This document shows positions 55,061 through 64,000 of a stretch of 64,000 nt of DNA, piece by piece. The stretch's first letter is position 1. Every line of letters starts with the position of its first letter. The translations under genes were made by a program, and so were the position numbers. This DNA comes from Candidatus Mycobacterium wuenschmannii (lineage in GTDB: Bacteria > Actinomycetota > Actinomycetes > Mycobacteriales > Mycobacteriaceae): assembly GCF_030252325.1 (NCBI RefSeq), contig NZ_CP126981.1:2728001-2792000 (forward strand). The letters run 5' to 3'. The notes below the pieces were generated by a model. It searched no databases. It was given only the letters and a program-made list of their open reading frames with translations, and was not told the DNA's origin.

Positions 55061-55366
55061 GGCTCCACGGTCTCACATCGCCACAACGCGGGAAATCCGT
55101 ATGCTGCCGAGCTGGATTACGAATTGACCTAGACGAGCTTCCGCTTTTCAGACGGAGTTGCGGCTTACACGAATGTGTTTCAGCTGCTCAGGCTGGTGGC
55201 GCAGCTGGCATCTGGACGTGTTGGACCAGTCGGTCTGGCGGGTTGGCCCCATTTTGGCCCCATGAGATGGCCCGCATGAGTCGCGGCTGACGGGCCGGGT
55301 GCCGTCCTATTTTCCTGCGTGTTATTCGGTAGGCATCGCACTGACTTTCCCGAGCTGCGAGCCGTT
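55061..55366. other. Intergenic stretch of about 300 bp, possible relict of an integrase end
   Basis: No convincing gene is seen. On the minus strand at about 55225-55266 a short reading gives GHLMGPKWGQPARP, which resembles the text found around the 3' ends of many actinobacterial integrase genes. It has no start and no catalytic motifs. Confidence 0.3.
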
Positions 55367-56026
55367 TCACAGCGCCGGCTCAAGCGTCAGGCCCCATGGC
55401 GTGACAACGCTGATGAGCGGTGTGGGCGGCGGGTCGGTGAGCGCGATGAGTTCCCCGGCCGAGCTCGCGGCGCCTCGGCCTTCGAAGAGCGCGATGCACG
55501 CGTTGCCGTCCAGTCGGGACGGGAACCGGACGGCGCTGGCGCCTCGGTCAAAGAGGTCCGCGGCGATCGTCTGGGTGATGGCTCGGCGGCTGGTGGTGAT
55601 CTCGTGCAGATCGAGGTGCTGCAGGTCGTGCTCGAGCAGCAATTGGACGTGGCGGTGCTCGATCTCCTGGCGGGTAGGGACGTCGGTCAGGTCGATCAAG
55701 GGGCCATCGAGCTCGAGGACGGTAGGAACGAGGACGTGCTGTCTTCGCCATTGCGCAGTGACCGGCTTTTCGATGAAGTCTTCTGCGGCCTCGGGTCCGT
55801 AGCGCTCGACATGGCGTTGCAGCGCGCCCAGGTTAGGCCGGAAGTCGGCGAGCACTTCGCGTAGCGATGTCTCGGCCGAGTCAGCGCAATAGAGCGTGCG
55901 GAAGCGGTGGTGGACATCGTCGAAGCGATGGCTGAACTGATACAGCTCGCGTGGAGTGAAATCCAAAGGGTCTGCGTAGTAGCCGACCCGCCATAAGGTT
56001 CGCCCTTGCTGGGGCGCCGCAATCAC
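55367..56026 (-). CDS. RES-domain toxin (MbcT/Res family)
   Basis: A 219-residue RES-fold protein. The Arg-Glu-Ser type active site is suggested by LWRVGYYADP, RFRTLYCADSAETSLREVLADF and a later Ser/Asp region. RES toxins degrade or phosphorolyse NAD+. It overlaps the upstream antitoxin gene by 4 nt (ATGA), as in known Xre-RES and MbcTA modules. Confidence 0.87.
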   Translation of the reverse strand: MIAAPQQGRTLWRVGYYADPLDFTPRELYQFSHRFDDVHHRFRTLYCADSAETSLREVLADFRPNLGALQRHVERYGPEAAEDFIEKPVTAQWRRQHVLVPTVLELDGPLIDLTDVPTRQEIEHRHVQLLLEHDLQHLDLHEITTSRRAITQTIAADLFDRGASAVRFPSRLDGNACIALFEGRGAASSAGELIALTDPPPTPLISVVTPWGLTLEPAL

Positions 56027-56418
56027 GACTGGAAGCTGGCGACCTGCCGTGCGGCCCGTACGACCATCGCGAACTCTGCGGTGTCGATCGCCGCGCCGAG
56101 CACCTCAATCGGCGCGCGATCGTCCAAGCGCGTATTGGTGCCAAACAGCCACGCCCGTGCTGTCTTGTCGTCGTAGGCGTCGACGAGCATCCTGACGACT
56201 TTGTAGCCCTCGCGTAACCGGCGCTCGGTCGCGCCGTGCGGTTGCGGGCCGCCATTGCGCGCGTACCGACCGATCTGTTTGGCGTCAGCTAGGCCCGCCA
56301 TCGCCGCCGCGACGCGCTGGCCGACAGTTTTTTGCAGATATGCGGCGATCTCGCGGAGCGAAAGTGTCGCTGACTCATCATCAAGCCGCTGCGCCGCGGA
56401 CACGGTCAAGACCGGCAT
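56023..56418 (-). CDS. Xre/MbcA/ParS-type antitoxin (DUF2384-like)
   Basis: A 131-residue protein with an N-terminal helical DNA-binding-like region (LSLREIAAYLQKTVGQRVAAAMAGL) and the C-terminal toxin-binding domain (VVRMLVDAYDDKTARAWLFGTNTRLDDRAPIEVLG), a clear MbcA/ParS signature. GGAGG lies 9 nt before the ATG at 56418. It pairs with the RES toxin and likely autoregulates. Confidence 0.88.
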   Translation of the reverse strand: MPVLTVSAAQRLDDESATLSLREIAAYLQKTVGQRVAAAMAGLADAKQIGRYARNGGPQPHGATERRLREGYKVVRMLVDAYDDKTARAWLFGTNTRLDDRAPIEVLGAAIDTAEFAMVVRAARQVASFQS

Positions 56419-56655
56419 ATCGCACCTCCACAGTAATTCTATCTACGACGTTACCTTATCAACACCCCGCAACACATCCGCAAGCTACACCGAATAGTAC
56501 ACCGCGCTACCCCACCGGAGACTTGCGACAGGAAGAATTCGGGCCGCCATGTTCGCAGAAATCGGCCGCCAGCATGGCTCTCAGCAACCGCGATTCGCAA
56601 GCAAAGTGACAGTCGGCCAAGCGGGAAATCGGTTATCGCGCTTGCGAATACGCAC

Positions 56656-57486
56656 CTATAGTCGACCGTTGACCCGCAGGTCGGGGTGCACCCAGTTTGG
56701 CGATCGCCGGTCTTTGAACGCGAGAAAACCTCCGCGCGCCTCGGGGCTGTCCAAACTCGACGTCATACCGATCCGGTCGTATAGACCCAGGTAGTTGTCC
56801 AGGCTTGACTTCACCAGAGCGCGCGCTCTCGGTGCAGTGCGGCAACATTGAGCCAGCACATCCCGCGCGGCCGAAACGAGTTCGTGGTGAGCTAACACTC
56901 GCGCGACCAAGCCCCACTCGAGTGCTTCCTGGGCCGACAGCACGCGGCCGGTCAGCATCAAGTCACGCGTTCGAACCGGCCCGATCACGTGCGCCAAGAT
57001 GTGGCTGTAGTAGGTGTCTGCAATTCCGCGGAACAACTCTGGCACTCGGAAGGTGGCGCGCTCGCTGACCACCGCGATGTCGCTGCATAGGGCAATCTGA
57101 AATCCGCCGCCTTGCGCCAGACCGTTCACCGCAGCGACCACTGGTTTCACAGACTGGCGCAGACTGTCGAAGGGCGTCACGTGCATCCCCATCGTCGAGC
57201 CGAAGTCCATCCAACTGTCTTCCGCATTTTGACTCAGGTCGCCGCCCGGTGCGAAGACATCACCGACGCCTGTGATCAGCAAGCCGCTGAGGTCGTCATC
57301 GGCGTTCACTCGTGAAATCGCGTAGCGGATCCCGAAGTACATAGCGCCCGTCATTGCGTTGCGCGCAGCTGGCCGGTCCAGCGTGAGCACCGCGAAACCG
57401 TTATCGCGCTCGAACCTCAAATACGGCGACCCCATCCAGTCGCCGTCGGGCGGGCGCGGACTGACATTGCTTGGCTGCGCCGGCAT
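56656..57486 (-). CDS. Enoyl-CoA hydratase/isomerase family protein
   Basis: A 276-residue crotonase-fold protein (GVGDVFAPGGDLSQ, AAVNGLAQGGGFQIALCSDIAVV, FRVPELFRGI with a Glu at a catalytic position). The ATG at 57486 has GGGGGAAAG upstream and is preferred to a longer reading from 57549 with three consecutive Cys. It lies just downstream of the frameshifted LLM gene on the same strand. Confidence 0.87.
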   Translation of the reverse strand: MPAQPSNVSPRPPDGDWMGSPYLRFERDNGFAVLTLDRPAARNAMTGAMYFGIRYAISRVNADDDLSGLLITGVGDVFAPGGDLSQNAEDSWMDFGSTMGMHVTPFDSLRQSVKPVVAAVNGLAQGGGFQIALCSDIAVVSERATFRVPELFRGIADTYYSHILAHVIGPVRTRDLMLTGRVLSAQEALEWGLVARVLAHHELVSAARDVLAQCCRTAPRARALVKSSLDNYLGLYDRIGMTSSLDSPEARGGFLAFKDRRSPNWVHPDLRVNGRL

Positions 57487-57527
57487 GGCTTTCCCCCGTT
57501 CCTCACCGCAACAGCATTGGTGCACCA

Positions 57528-58662
57528 TCATCCATCGAGACGGCAGCAACTTAAAAGCTTCAGCACCGGCGCGCGATCGGCAGCGGTCAATGACATCACC
57601 GAATAACCGCAGTGCGCGGCAGGTGAAGTGCCTCCACGGTCGCTTACGAACTCGGGGGAGCAGTATGCGATCAGATCGTGAAGATTTTGGCTCACTCGGT
57701 GGTCCTCGATGCCCACGGATGGCGGGTAGAGCATGATGTGGTCGAGTACGCCCTCGTAGCGGCGTAGCCCGGCTCGAACTTCGGGTGCGGTGCCGGCCAC
57801 ACCCATGACATCAATCATGTCGTCGGTCACCGCGTCGAACATGGCCGCGAAGTCGCCGCGCGTGAAAGCCTCGCGAATGACGTTGCCCTGCTTGGCGAAT
57901 CCGCAGAAGTCCAGTAGTGGTTCGTAGGTTCTGACTGCGGCGTAGAACGCGATTTGTTGGGCGACTTTGCGGCGGGCGATTGTGGGATCGTCGTGGATTG
58001 AGCACATGACCATGGAAACGATTTCGATCTCGCGAGGGCCGCGGCCTGCGTGTTGCGCGCCTTTGGTCACTGCGGGGCCGCACGACCTCCTCGACGTAGT
58101 CGGTTGTAAACAGCGGATGCCCGGCCAGGCCGTCGGCAACGCGGCCAGCCGCTTCACACATCCGCGGGCGTACGGCGGCGGTGATGACTGGGATGCGACG
58201 TCGCGGTGGCTCGACCGGACCGGTGGGTATGAGGTTCATATTGTAGAAGCGACCGTCATGGTGGACTGGTCCTTCATGCAAATTCCAGATCCGCCTGATC
58301 AAAGGTATGAGTTCTTCAATGCGCAGAGCGGGTGCGCTGACGTCGGCGACGCTGTGCCAGTCGCTCATCATCCGCTTGGTGCCGTTGCCGATGCCGAGCA
58401 CGACGCGCCCTCCGGACAACTCGTCGAGGTCGCGAGCTTCGGTCGCGAGAACGAGTGGGCTGCGCCCGATGCCGTAGAGGATCGACGAGCCAATGCGACA
58501 TGTGTTGGTAGCCGCGGCTATTGCCGCCATCGAGATTGATCCCGACCTCGTGTAGAACTCCGAGGCCCACACGGCGTCGAAGCCGGCCTGATCAGCGGCA
58601 GCGGCGGTGGCCTGCATTGCCTTCATGCCCGGGGCGAGTACGGAAAGGCCGTACGTGCTCAT
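57528..58662 (-). pseudogene. Luciferase-like (LLM) oxidoreductase with an apparent +1 frameshift
   Basis: From the ATG at 58662, LLM sequence (YGLSVLAPGMKAMQ, GGRVVLGIGNGTKRMM, RRIPVITAAVRPRMCEAAGRVADGLAGHPLF) runs to VEEVVRP and then turns into Arg-rich text, ending at 57811. The expected continuation (AVTKGAQHAGRGPREIEIVSM to ...CRLDG) is in another frame, ending at 57528. Removing one base from the G4 run at 58075-58078 (plus strand) restores one protein of about 377 residues. It may be a real pseudogene or an assembly error. Confidence 0.78.
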
Positions 58663-58856
58663 AGCTGCTACTCCAAACTTTTACGCGGCCATACTGCCGC
58701 CACACAATGACGCCTACAGATTTGTCGGCCGCCGAGGACAGGTCCGCTTGATCGCGGAGTCGAGCAATGCGGCGTGCCGACGCTCATGGGTCCGTCCGAT
58801 GACCCAAGCCTCCTCAATGTTTACAATGATAGAGATTTAGTCAATATCTGGACATA

Positions 58857-59498
58857 TCATGGTGATCTGTCCTCGGAGCCTGCCGGACCAGACCGGACCC
58901 CTAGATAACGCAAGGCAATACGCGAAATCCGTCTCCCGGTCGCCTCGGAGTCGGCGGTCGGCAGAACGACGTGGCTTACGGTCAACCGCACAAGCGCGTC
59001 AGCAACATCGTTGACGTCATCGCGATCGAGGCCGGGAAACTGCTCATTGAACCAGGTGACGAGCGCGGCTGAAGACAGTTCCAGCAGCGACGCCGACGTT
59101 GGTAGTAGCGGCAACACACCCGTCGACTCGGATGTGGCGCCACCATTTGACCGGTTTGAGGTCAGTACCGCTTTGAGCAGGGGGCTCGCCTCGGCCTCGT
59201 GAAGTGTGTAGGAAACGGCGGCCGTGATGCCGCCTTCGACGTCTCCACCGTGACGCGCCAGCACGGCAAAGATGCCCTCCAAAAAGCGCTCACCCTCCGC
59301 GACGACAAGCGCATCGCCCAGACCTTGCTTGTCGGTGAACTCTTTGTAGAGCGTCGGACGGGACACACCCACGAGTTGGGCGACTTCACTGATGCGAACA
59401 CGCTCCCACCCTTTTTCGATGGTGAGGGTTCGTGCCGCTCGCAAAACCTGTTCGCGCATATGCCGGCGAAAAGACAGGCGGACGGAGTCGGTGGGCAT
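58857..59498 (-). CDS. TetR-family transcriptional regulator
   Basis: A 213-residue repressor. The N-terminal HTH reads ILRAARTLTIEKGWERVRISEVAQLVGVSRPTLYKEFTDKQGL-like, followed by a helical ligand domain. I start at the ATG at 59498; upstream in-frame starts add an Arg/Ser-rich extension not typical of the family. It lies upstream of, and co-directional with, the LLM and enoyl-CoA hydratase genes, the likely targets. The 194-bp gap to the LLM gene is AT-rich and contains TTGACT and other promoter-like sequence. Confidence 0.88.
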   Translation of the reverse strand: MPTDSVRLSFRRHMREQVLRAARTLTIEKGWERVRISEVAQLVGVSRPTLYKEFTDKQGLGDALVVAEGERFLEGIFAVLARHGGDVEGGITAAVSYTLHEAEASPLLKAVLTSNRSNGGATSESTGVLPLLPTSASLLELSSAALVTWFNEQFPGLDRDDVNDVADALVRLTVSHVVLPTADSEATGRRISRIALRYLGVRSGPAGSEDRSP

Positions 59499-59696
59499 GG
59501 TGAGCAGGATAAGCGGCCAGACGCTGGGGTTCCGCGTCATCTGACGACGACGCAGGCTCTGAGATCCGGGCCGTTGGGCTACTGATCGTCGTCGCGACGA
59601 CCCGAGTGCGGCAGCAATCCGTCGGCGACTCATCGCGCCGAGTGAACTCCAACCTGGCGGGAAGGCACTCAATTACGCAGCCGCGACCGACTACGC

Positions 59697-62588
59697 CTAC
59701 ATCACCGGCAGCGCCGCGGTATCTGCATTGCGGTCATCCGGCGCGCTGCGCGGTTGCGGCCGCTGGTGATCGCCGCGCGGATAGACCACCTGCGGCCACC
59801 AGAACCACCGGCCGAGCATGGTGGCGATTGACGGCATCAGCAGCGAGCGCACGATGAAGGTGTCCACGAGCAGACCGATAGCGATGGTCGAGCCCATCTG
59901 CGCTAGCACGATGAGGTCGCTGTACACCATGCCGGCCATGGTGGCTGCGAACACCAACCCGGCCGAGGTGACCACGCCGCCGGTGCCAGCCATGGACCGG
60001 ATGGTGCCGGTATGCAGGCCGGCATGGATTTCGTCCTTGAACCGCGACACCAGTAGCAGGTTGTAGTCCGATCCGACCGCCAACAGGATGATGACCGACA
60101 TCAACATGACCAGCCACTCGATCGGTTTGCCGAACAGGTCCTGCCACAACAGGACCGATATGCCGAACGACGCGGCGATCGAACTACCTGCTGTACCAAC
60201 GATTGTCAGCGCCGCTATGGCGCTGCGCGTCAGGATCAGCATGATCAAGAAGATCAGCGTCAGCGACGACACCACAGCGATCATCAAGTCGTACCTGGCG
60301 CCGTCCGCCATGTCCTTATACGTCGCCGCGACGCCACCTAAATAAATCCTGGCGCTCGACAGCGACGACATCTTCAGCGCCTCTTGGGCGGCCTTGCGCT
60401 CCGAGGCGACCCGCGCGATGCCTTCGACGGTGGCGGGGTCCGACTCGTGGGTGATGAACATACGGGCGGACTTGCCGTCCGGTGAGAGGAACATTTCCAG
60501 ACCGCGCTTGAAATCCGGGTTCTGGAATGCCTCTGGAGGCAGGAAGAACAGGTCGTCGTTCTTGGAGTCGTCGAACGCCGTGCCCATCGCCAGCGCTGTG
60601 TCGTTGGTCGCTTGCATCTGATCAATCAGCGCCTTCTGCGAGTTGTACGACGCCAGCGCGAGGTCCCGACTGGTCTTCATCTCGGCAATCGACTGCGGCA
60701 ACAATGCCGTCAACCGAGGAGCGAGGTCCGCTAACTTGTCGGTGTAAACCTGGCTCGCCTCGGTCAGGCTGGTGGTCTCGTCGATCCCGTCGAGGGCGTC
60801 GTAGAGCGACCGCAGCGCGTAGCACAACGGGATGTCGAAGCAGTGTTTTTCCCAGTAGAAGTAGGAGCGTAACGGCCGGAATTCGTCGTCGAAATCCGCG
60901 ATGTGGTCACGGATTTCCTTGGTGACCGCGAGCAGTTCCTGCGATACCTTGTCGGACTTCACCGTGAGGTTGGTCTGCTCGACCGACAGTCGGTACTGCT
61001 TCTCCATGATCGCGATGGACTTATTCATCGAATCGACCGTTTTGAGCTGGTTAGCCAGCTGATCCCGCTGAAACGGCAGATTCATGTTGCTCGTCTGCCC
61101 GGAGATACTCGTCTGGAATGGGATCGAGCTGTGCTGGATCGGAATGCCTAACGGGCGCGTAATGCTCTGCACCATCGCGATGCCCTCGGTGTGCATCACG
61201 TTGCGCGCGATCGCGTTCAAGACCAGCATGTCGGCAGGATTTCGCATGTCGTGCTCGGCCACGACCATCAGGATGTCGGGGTTCATCCGGGCCTGCGAGA
61301 AGTGTCGATCGGCGGCGGCAAAGCCGACATTGACCGGGGCGTCGTCGGGTAGGTAGTAACGGTCGTTGTAGGCCGGCTTGAACCCCGGGATGGCCACCAG
61401 GCCAATCAACACCACAGCTAGGCTGGCCACGAAGATCGGTGCGGGCCAACGGACTACGGCGGTCCCGACCTTGCGCCAGAAGACACTCTTGGGCGGACGT
61501 TTCGATTCGTAGAGACCTACCTTGCTGCCGAGGAACAGCACGGCCGGGCCGAGCGTCACCGCGATGAGGACCACCACGATCATGCCGATCGCGACCGGAG
61601 CGCCCATCGTGGCGAAGTACGGCAGTCGGCAAAAGCTCAGACAATAGGTGGCGCCGGCGATCGTCAGACCCGAGCCCACGATGACAGGTGCGACGGATTT
61701 GAAGGTGGCGTAGTAGGAATCGTCGCGATCAAGTCCCATACCGCGGTCTTCGCGATACCTGCCGAACAGGAAGATGCCGTAGTCGGTCGCCGCCGCGATC
61801 GCCAGCATCGTGAGGATGCTGCCCGCGAAGGTGGTGAGTCCAAACGCGCCGTGCAAAGCCAGCACGGAGACCACGCCACGAGCCGTGAGCAGCCCGAGAA
61901 ACGTCAGGAAGAGCTGGATCAGCGTCGTGACGATTGATCGGTAGACGATCAGCAGCATGACCGCGATGGCGGCGAGGGTGATGAGCGTGATGACGCCGAG
62001 GCTGGCATTGCCGACGACGTGCTCATCGCGGGTCAGCGCGGCAGGGCCGGCGACGTAGGCCTGCACCCCAGGCGGGGCCTTCGTTTCCTCGATCGCCTTG
62101 CGGACGGCTTCGACGCCCTCGTTGGCCAGCGTCATGCCTTGCTCGCCGGCGAGATTGATCATCACGTAAGACGCCTTGCCGTCGGCGCTTTGGGCGCCCG
62201 CCGCGGTGAGGGTGTCACCCCAGAAGTCCTGGATGTGCTGGATGTGCTGGGGATCCCGGCGCAGCTTGGCGATGATCTGGTCGTAGTACTGGTGGGCATC
62301 CGGGCCGAGCGGCCTCTTACCTTCGAGCACGACCATGATCGTGCTGTTGGAATTGAACTCGTGGAAGTTGCCACCCATCAACTTCATGGCCTTCATCGAC
62401 GGAGCGTCCTCCGGAGCCATTGGCGCCGCGTGCAATTCGCCCACTACCTCGAGCGGCGGAGCGACCGTGTTGACGACCACCGCGACGAAGACCCAGAAGA
62501 TGACGACTGGCACCGAGAAGATGCGCAGCAGGCGCGGGAAGTATGGCCGCTGGCCGCGTGCAACCTCCGGGACGCCGGTGTGAGTCAC
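59697..62588 (-). CDS. MmpL-family RND transporter
   Basis: A 963-residue mycobacterial membrane protein large. There are two porter loops and about 12 TM segments, with the first half containing ATDYGIFLFGRYRED and the second VGSDYNLLLVSRFKDE (the paired D-Y proton-relay motifs). The length and the two Cys around KHCFDIPLCYALRSLYD match the MmpL4/5 class, which export siderophores or lipids with MmpS. It overlaps mmpS by 4 nt. Confidence 0.94.
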   Translation of the reverse strand: MTHTGVPEVARGQRPYFPRLLRIFSVPVVIFWVFVAVVVNTVAPPLEVVGELHAAPMAPEDAPSMKAMKLMGGNFHEFNSNSTIMVVLEGKRPLGPDAHQYYDQIIAKLRRDPQHIQHIQDFWGDTLTAAGAQSADGKASYVMINLAGEQGMTLANEGVEAVRKAIEETKAPPGVQAYVAGPAALTRDEHVVGNASLGVITLITLAAIAVMLLIVYRSIVTTLIQLFLTFLGLLTARGVVSVLALHGAFGLTTFAGSILTMLAIAAATDYGIFLFGRYREDRGMGLDRDDSYYATFKSVAPVIVGSGLTIAGATYCLSFCRLPYFATMGAPVAIGMIVVVLIAVTLGPAVLFLGSKVGLYESKRPPKSVFWRKVGTAVVRWPAPIFVASLAVVLIGLVAIPGFKPAYNDRYYLPDDAPVNVGFAAADRHFSQARMNPDILMVVAEHDMRNPADMLVLNAIARNVMHTEGIAMVQSITRPLGIPIQHSSIPFQTSISGQTSNMNLPFQRDQLANQLKTVDSMNKSIAIMEKQYRLSVEQTNLTVKSDKVSQELLAVTKEIRDHIADFDDEFRPLRSYFYWEKHCFDIPLCYALRSLYDALDGIDETTSLTEASQVYTDKLADLAPRLTALLPQSIAEMKTSRDLALASYNSQKALIDQMQATNDTALAMGTAFDDSKNDDLFFLPPEAFQNPDFKRGLEMFLSPDGKSARMFITHESDPATVEGIARVASERKAAQEALKMSSLSSARIYLGGVAATYKDMADGARYDLMIAVVSSLTLIFLIMLILTRSAIAALTIVGTAGSSIAASFGISVLLWQDLFGKPIEWLVMLMSVIILLAVGSDYNLLLVSRFKDEIHAGLHTGTIRSMAGTGGVVTSAGLVFAATMAGMVYSDLIVLAQMGSTIAIGLLVDTFIVRSLLMPSIATMLGRWFWWPQVVYPRGDHQRPQPRSAPDDRNADTAALPVM

Positions 62589-63046
62589 GCGGACTTCACC
62601 AGGCAGTACGTCTGGGCCTGTACACCGTCAGCAGACCGCTGCTCACGGACGACTCCATTTACGGTGACGCGGCATCCAATGTGATAGCCGTCGGCCCGGG
62701 CCATGAGGCTGGCACTAACGGTCGGCAACGTCGTAGACAACGTCACCGTCCACGGGAGCGAGGCGGTGACCTCGTACACCTTCGCGTCGGGGTCGAAGTA
62801 GCCGATCTGTGCGGTTGCTCCCGGCGGGCCCCACACGTCGTAGACCACAACCTTGGGGTTGAACTGGACGATCTCAATCCCCGCCCCTGCGTCGGGGTTT
62901 AGGTCCTGCGATGCGAACACCTTGTGCAGTCGCGAGACGACGAGACCCGAGACCCCGAGCACGACGACGAAGACGAGAGCGATCCAGACCTTCCCGAGTC
63001 TCGAAACCCCGCGGGCCACCCAGCGGCCCACCGGAATCGACTTCAT
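62585..63046 (-). CDS. MmpS-family accessory membrane protein
   Basis: A 153-residue protein: an N-terminal cytoplasmic tail, one TM segment (VWIALVFVVVLGVSGLVV), and an extracytoplasmic beta domain (VVYDVWGPPGATAQIGYFDPDAK, LPWTVTLSTTLP) with the C-terminal CLVKSA. GGGAGG lies about 8 nt before the ATG at 63046. It overlaps the marR stop and the mmpL start. Confidence 0.92.
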   Translation of the reverse strand: MKSIPVGRWVARGVSRLGKVWIALVFVVVLGVSGLVVSRLHKVFASQDLNPDAGAGIEIVQFNPKVVVYDVWGPPGATAQIGYFDPDAKVYEVTASLPWTVTLSTTLPTVSASLMARADGYHIGCRVTVNGVVREQRSADGVQAQTYCLVKSA

Positions 63047-63543
63047 CCACACACCTCCCGATCGGCGGGCGCCGGAGCGGGAGCCGCGCACTGTTCGGCG
63101 CTCTCGACGAGCTGGTGAATGACCGAGCCCGCAGACGTCGCAGACAGCCATAACAGGCGCTGCTGCTTGTCGGTCAGCGTTTCCATCAGCTGTGTCAGGC
63201 GTTCCTCGCGGACGTTCCTGCGGTGCGCCATAACGTCTCGGCCCGCAGGGGTGATCGCCACGAGCGTCGCTCGGCCGTCGCTGGGATCGGAGCACCTCAG
63301 GAGCAATCCATGACGTTCCAGGCGCTGCACCAGCTGAGTCATCGACGGCTGCGTGACGCCTTCACGGGCGGCGAGCGTGGTCAGTCGCATCGGGCCCTCG
63401 CGGCCTATGCGGTTCAGCACGAACGCCGCGGGGATCGACAGGGGTTCGCGTTGGGCCAGGAATCGGATTATCAGGTCTGCCGCGCCATCGAGAAAGTCCA
63501 CGACGTCCTCACGCATTTCGCGTTCACTGACCTGCGGTGCCAT
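63043..63543 (-). CDS. MarR-family regulator of the mmpS-mmpL operon
   Basis: A 166-residue winged-helix repressor (MRLTTLAAREGVTQPSMTQLVQRLERHGLLLRCSDPSDGRATLVAITPAGRDVM). It is the first gene of the marR-mmpS-mmpL operon. A TATAAA box (63556-63551) lies 7 nt before the ATG. The M. tuberculosis Rv0678-mmpS5-mmpL5 group is similar, but there the regulator is divergent. Confidence 0.9.
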   Translation of the reverse strand: MAPQVSEREMREDVVDFLDGAADLIIRFLAQREPLSIPAAFVLNRIGREGPMRLTTLAAREGVTQPSMTQLVQRLERHGLLLRCSDPSDGRATLVAITPAGRDVMAHRRNVREERLTQLMETLTDKQQRLLWLSATSAGSVIHQLVESAEQCAAPAPAPADREVCG

Positions 63544-63884
63544 GCGCCTGTTTATATCATCACAACTATGTACCAGCGAGCTGTATGTCGCGATTCAATC
63601 GACGCGCGATTGATCTCAAACGGCCAATAACGGCTGAGGTATGTGCATTCAACAGCGTTCACCCTCAGAGTATCTGGTCACTGTGCCGTGCCAGGCGCGA
63701 CGCATTGCTCGACCTTGTCGTCTATCAAGCGACCAATACTCAGTGAGTCTGTTGTATTGCGTCAACTATCTAATTCCTGGCTTAATCTGTCTCGAAACTA
63801 CTTCGTCCTTTGATGGGATCCGCATCCGTCCCGGGCGCCAGGCGCATGCAAGCCTGTCGAGTTAGTCGCTGCTTCGGTTCGAAC
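63544..63884. other. Intergenic region with no recognised gene
   Basis: About 340 bp of lower GC than the flanks. Several short readings exist on the plus strand, but none has a ribosome site or a recognisable motif. It holds the marR operon promoter at its left end. Confidence 0.5.
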
Positions 63885-64000
63885 TCAGGTCGAAGCAGCA
63901 AGCAGTTCGGCCCGGTCGATAGGAAGGCAATTGGTGATCGCCCGCTTACTGAACATGAAATCGCGAGGACGATTGACGGAGTCGGCGGCGATGAGTTCGC
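63885..64000 (-). CDS. C-terminal end of an unidentified protein (gene continues beyond the window)
   Basis: The minus strand is open from the window edge to a TGA at 63887-63885, coding ELIAADSVNRPRDF then MFSKRAITNCLPIDRAEL. It shows no frame-breaking codon and has balanced composition, so it is probably the end of a gene. Too short for identification. Confidence 0.45.
   Translation of the reverse strand, partial: ELIAADSVNRPRDFMFSKRAITNCLPIDRAELLAAST

Overview
The window is high-GC actinobacterial DNA and almost certainly comes from a mycobacterium. The evidence is the uvrD1, AroQ-type chorismate mutase and pgi block, glycine-rich PGRS proteins, an MmpS/MmpL pair, DUF732 secreted proteins, a 13E12/DUF222 HNH protein, F420-type luciferase-like enzymes, LigD and Ku, and many leaderless promoters (a TANNNT -10 box 6-7 nt before ATG or GTG). 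An RNase HI gene next to ligD resembles the environmental or fast-growing mycobacterial layout. The species cannot be fixed from the sequence alone.

Layout. 1-5.7 kb: uvrD1 (partial), chorismate mutase, pgi, an SDR, two DUF732 secreted proteins, an Fpg/Nei glycosylase and a holin-like membrane protein. 5.7-23.1 kb, all on the minus strand: two giant secreted PGRS proteins without a PE domain, an iron-regulated O-methyltransferase/siderophore-interacting-protein operon between them, three small proteins and a 919-aa ATPase-LuxR regulator. 23.4-25.5 kb: a diiron oxygenase coupled to a shortened flavin-monooxygenase-like gene. 25.5-30.3 kb: a signalling cluster (CheB, STAS-HATPase, CheR-PAS, GAF-ANTAR). 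30.4-43.3 kb: metabolic genes, RNase HI, LigD, a polyol operon and Ku. 43.3-52.8 kb: small secreted proteins, an HNH protein, an SDR operon, an Nramp transporter, a GGCT/poly-gamma-glutamate hydrolase fusion and a CobW GTPase. 52.9-64 kb: a tRNA-Arg with an adjacent integrase/excisionase, an AbrB-type gene, a RES/Xre toxin-antitoxin pair, and then lipid-type enzymes, a TetR regulator and a marR-mmpS-mmpL operon. This last part looks like accessory DNA.

The strongest candidate for an undescribed system lies between 4.4 and 23.1 kb. A palindrome, CAGGGAWWTCCCTG flanked by GATAC, occurs seven times, always in the same orientation. Six copies sit 24-25 nt upstream of a TANNNT -10 box, so they are centred near -42.5 or -43.5, the position expected for a class II activator site. 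They precede the DUF732 pair, both PGRS genes, two paralogous small secreted proteins and a DUF4242-like small protein. A large LuxR-type regulator is encoded at the end of the run, and one operator copy overlaps its last codons. I infer a LuxR-controlled secreted/cell-surface regulon. The seventh copy is an orphan attached to a PGRS tail relict.

Two genes appear frameshifted: the second PGRS gene (two places, both in G runs) and a luciferase-like oxidoreductase at 58.08 kb. Sequencing error in GC-rich homopolymers cannot be excluded for either.
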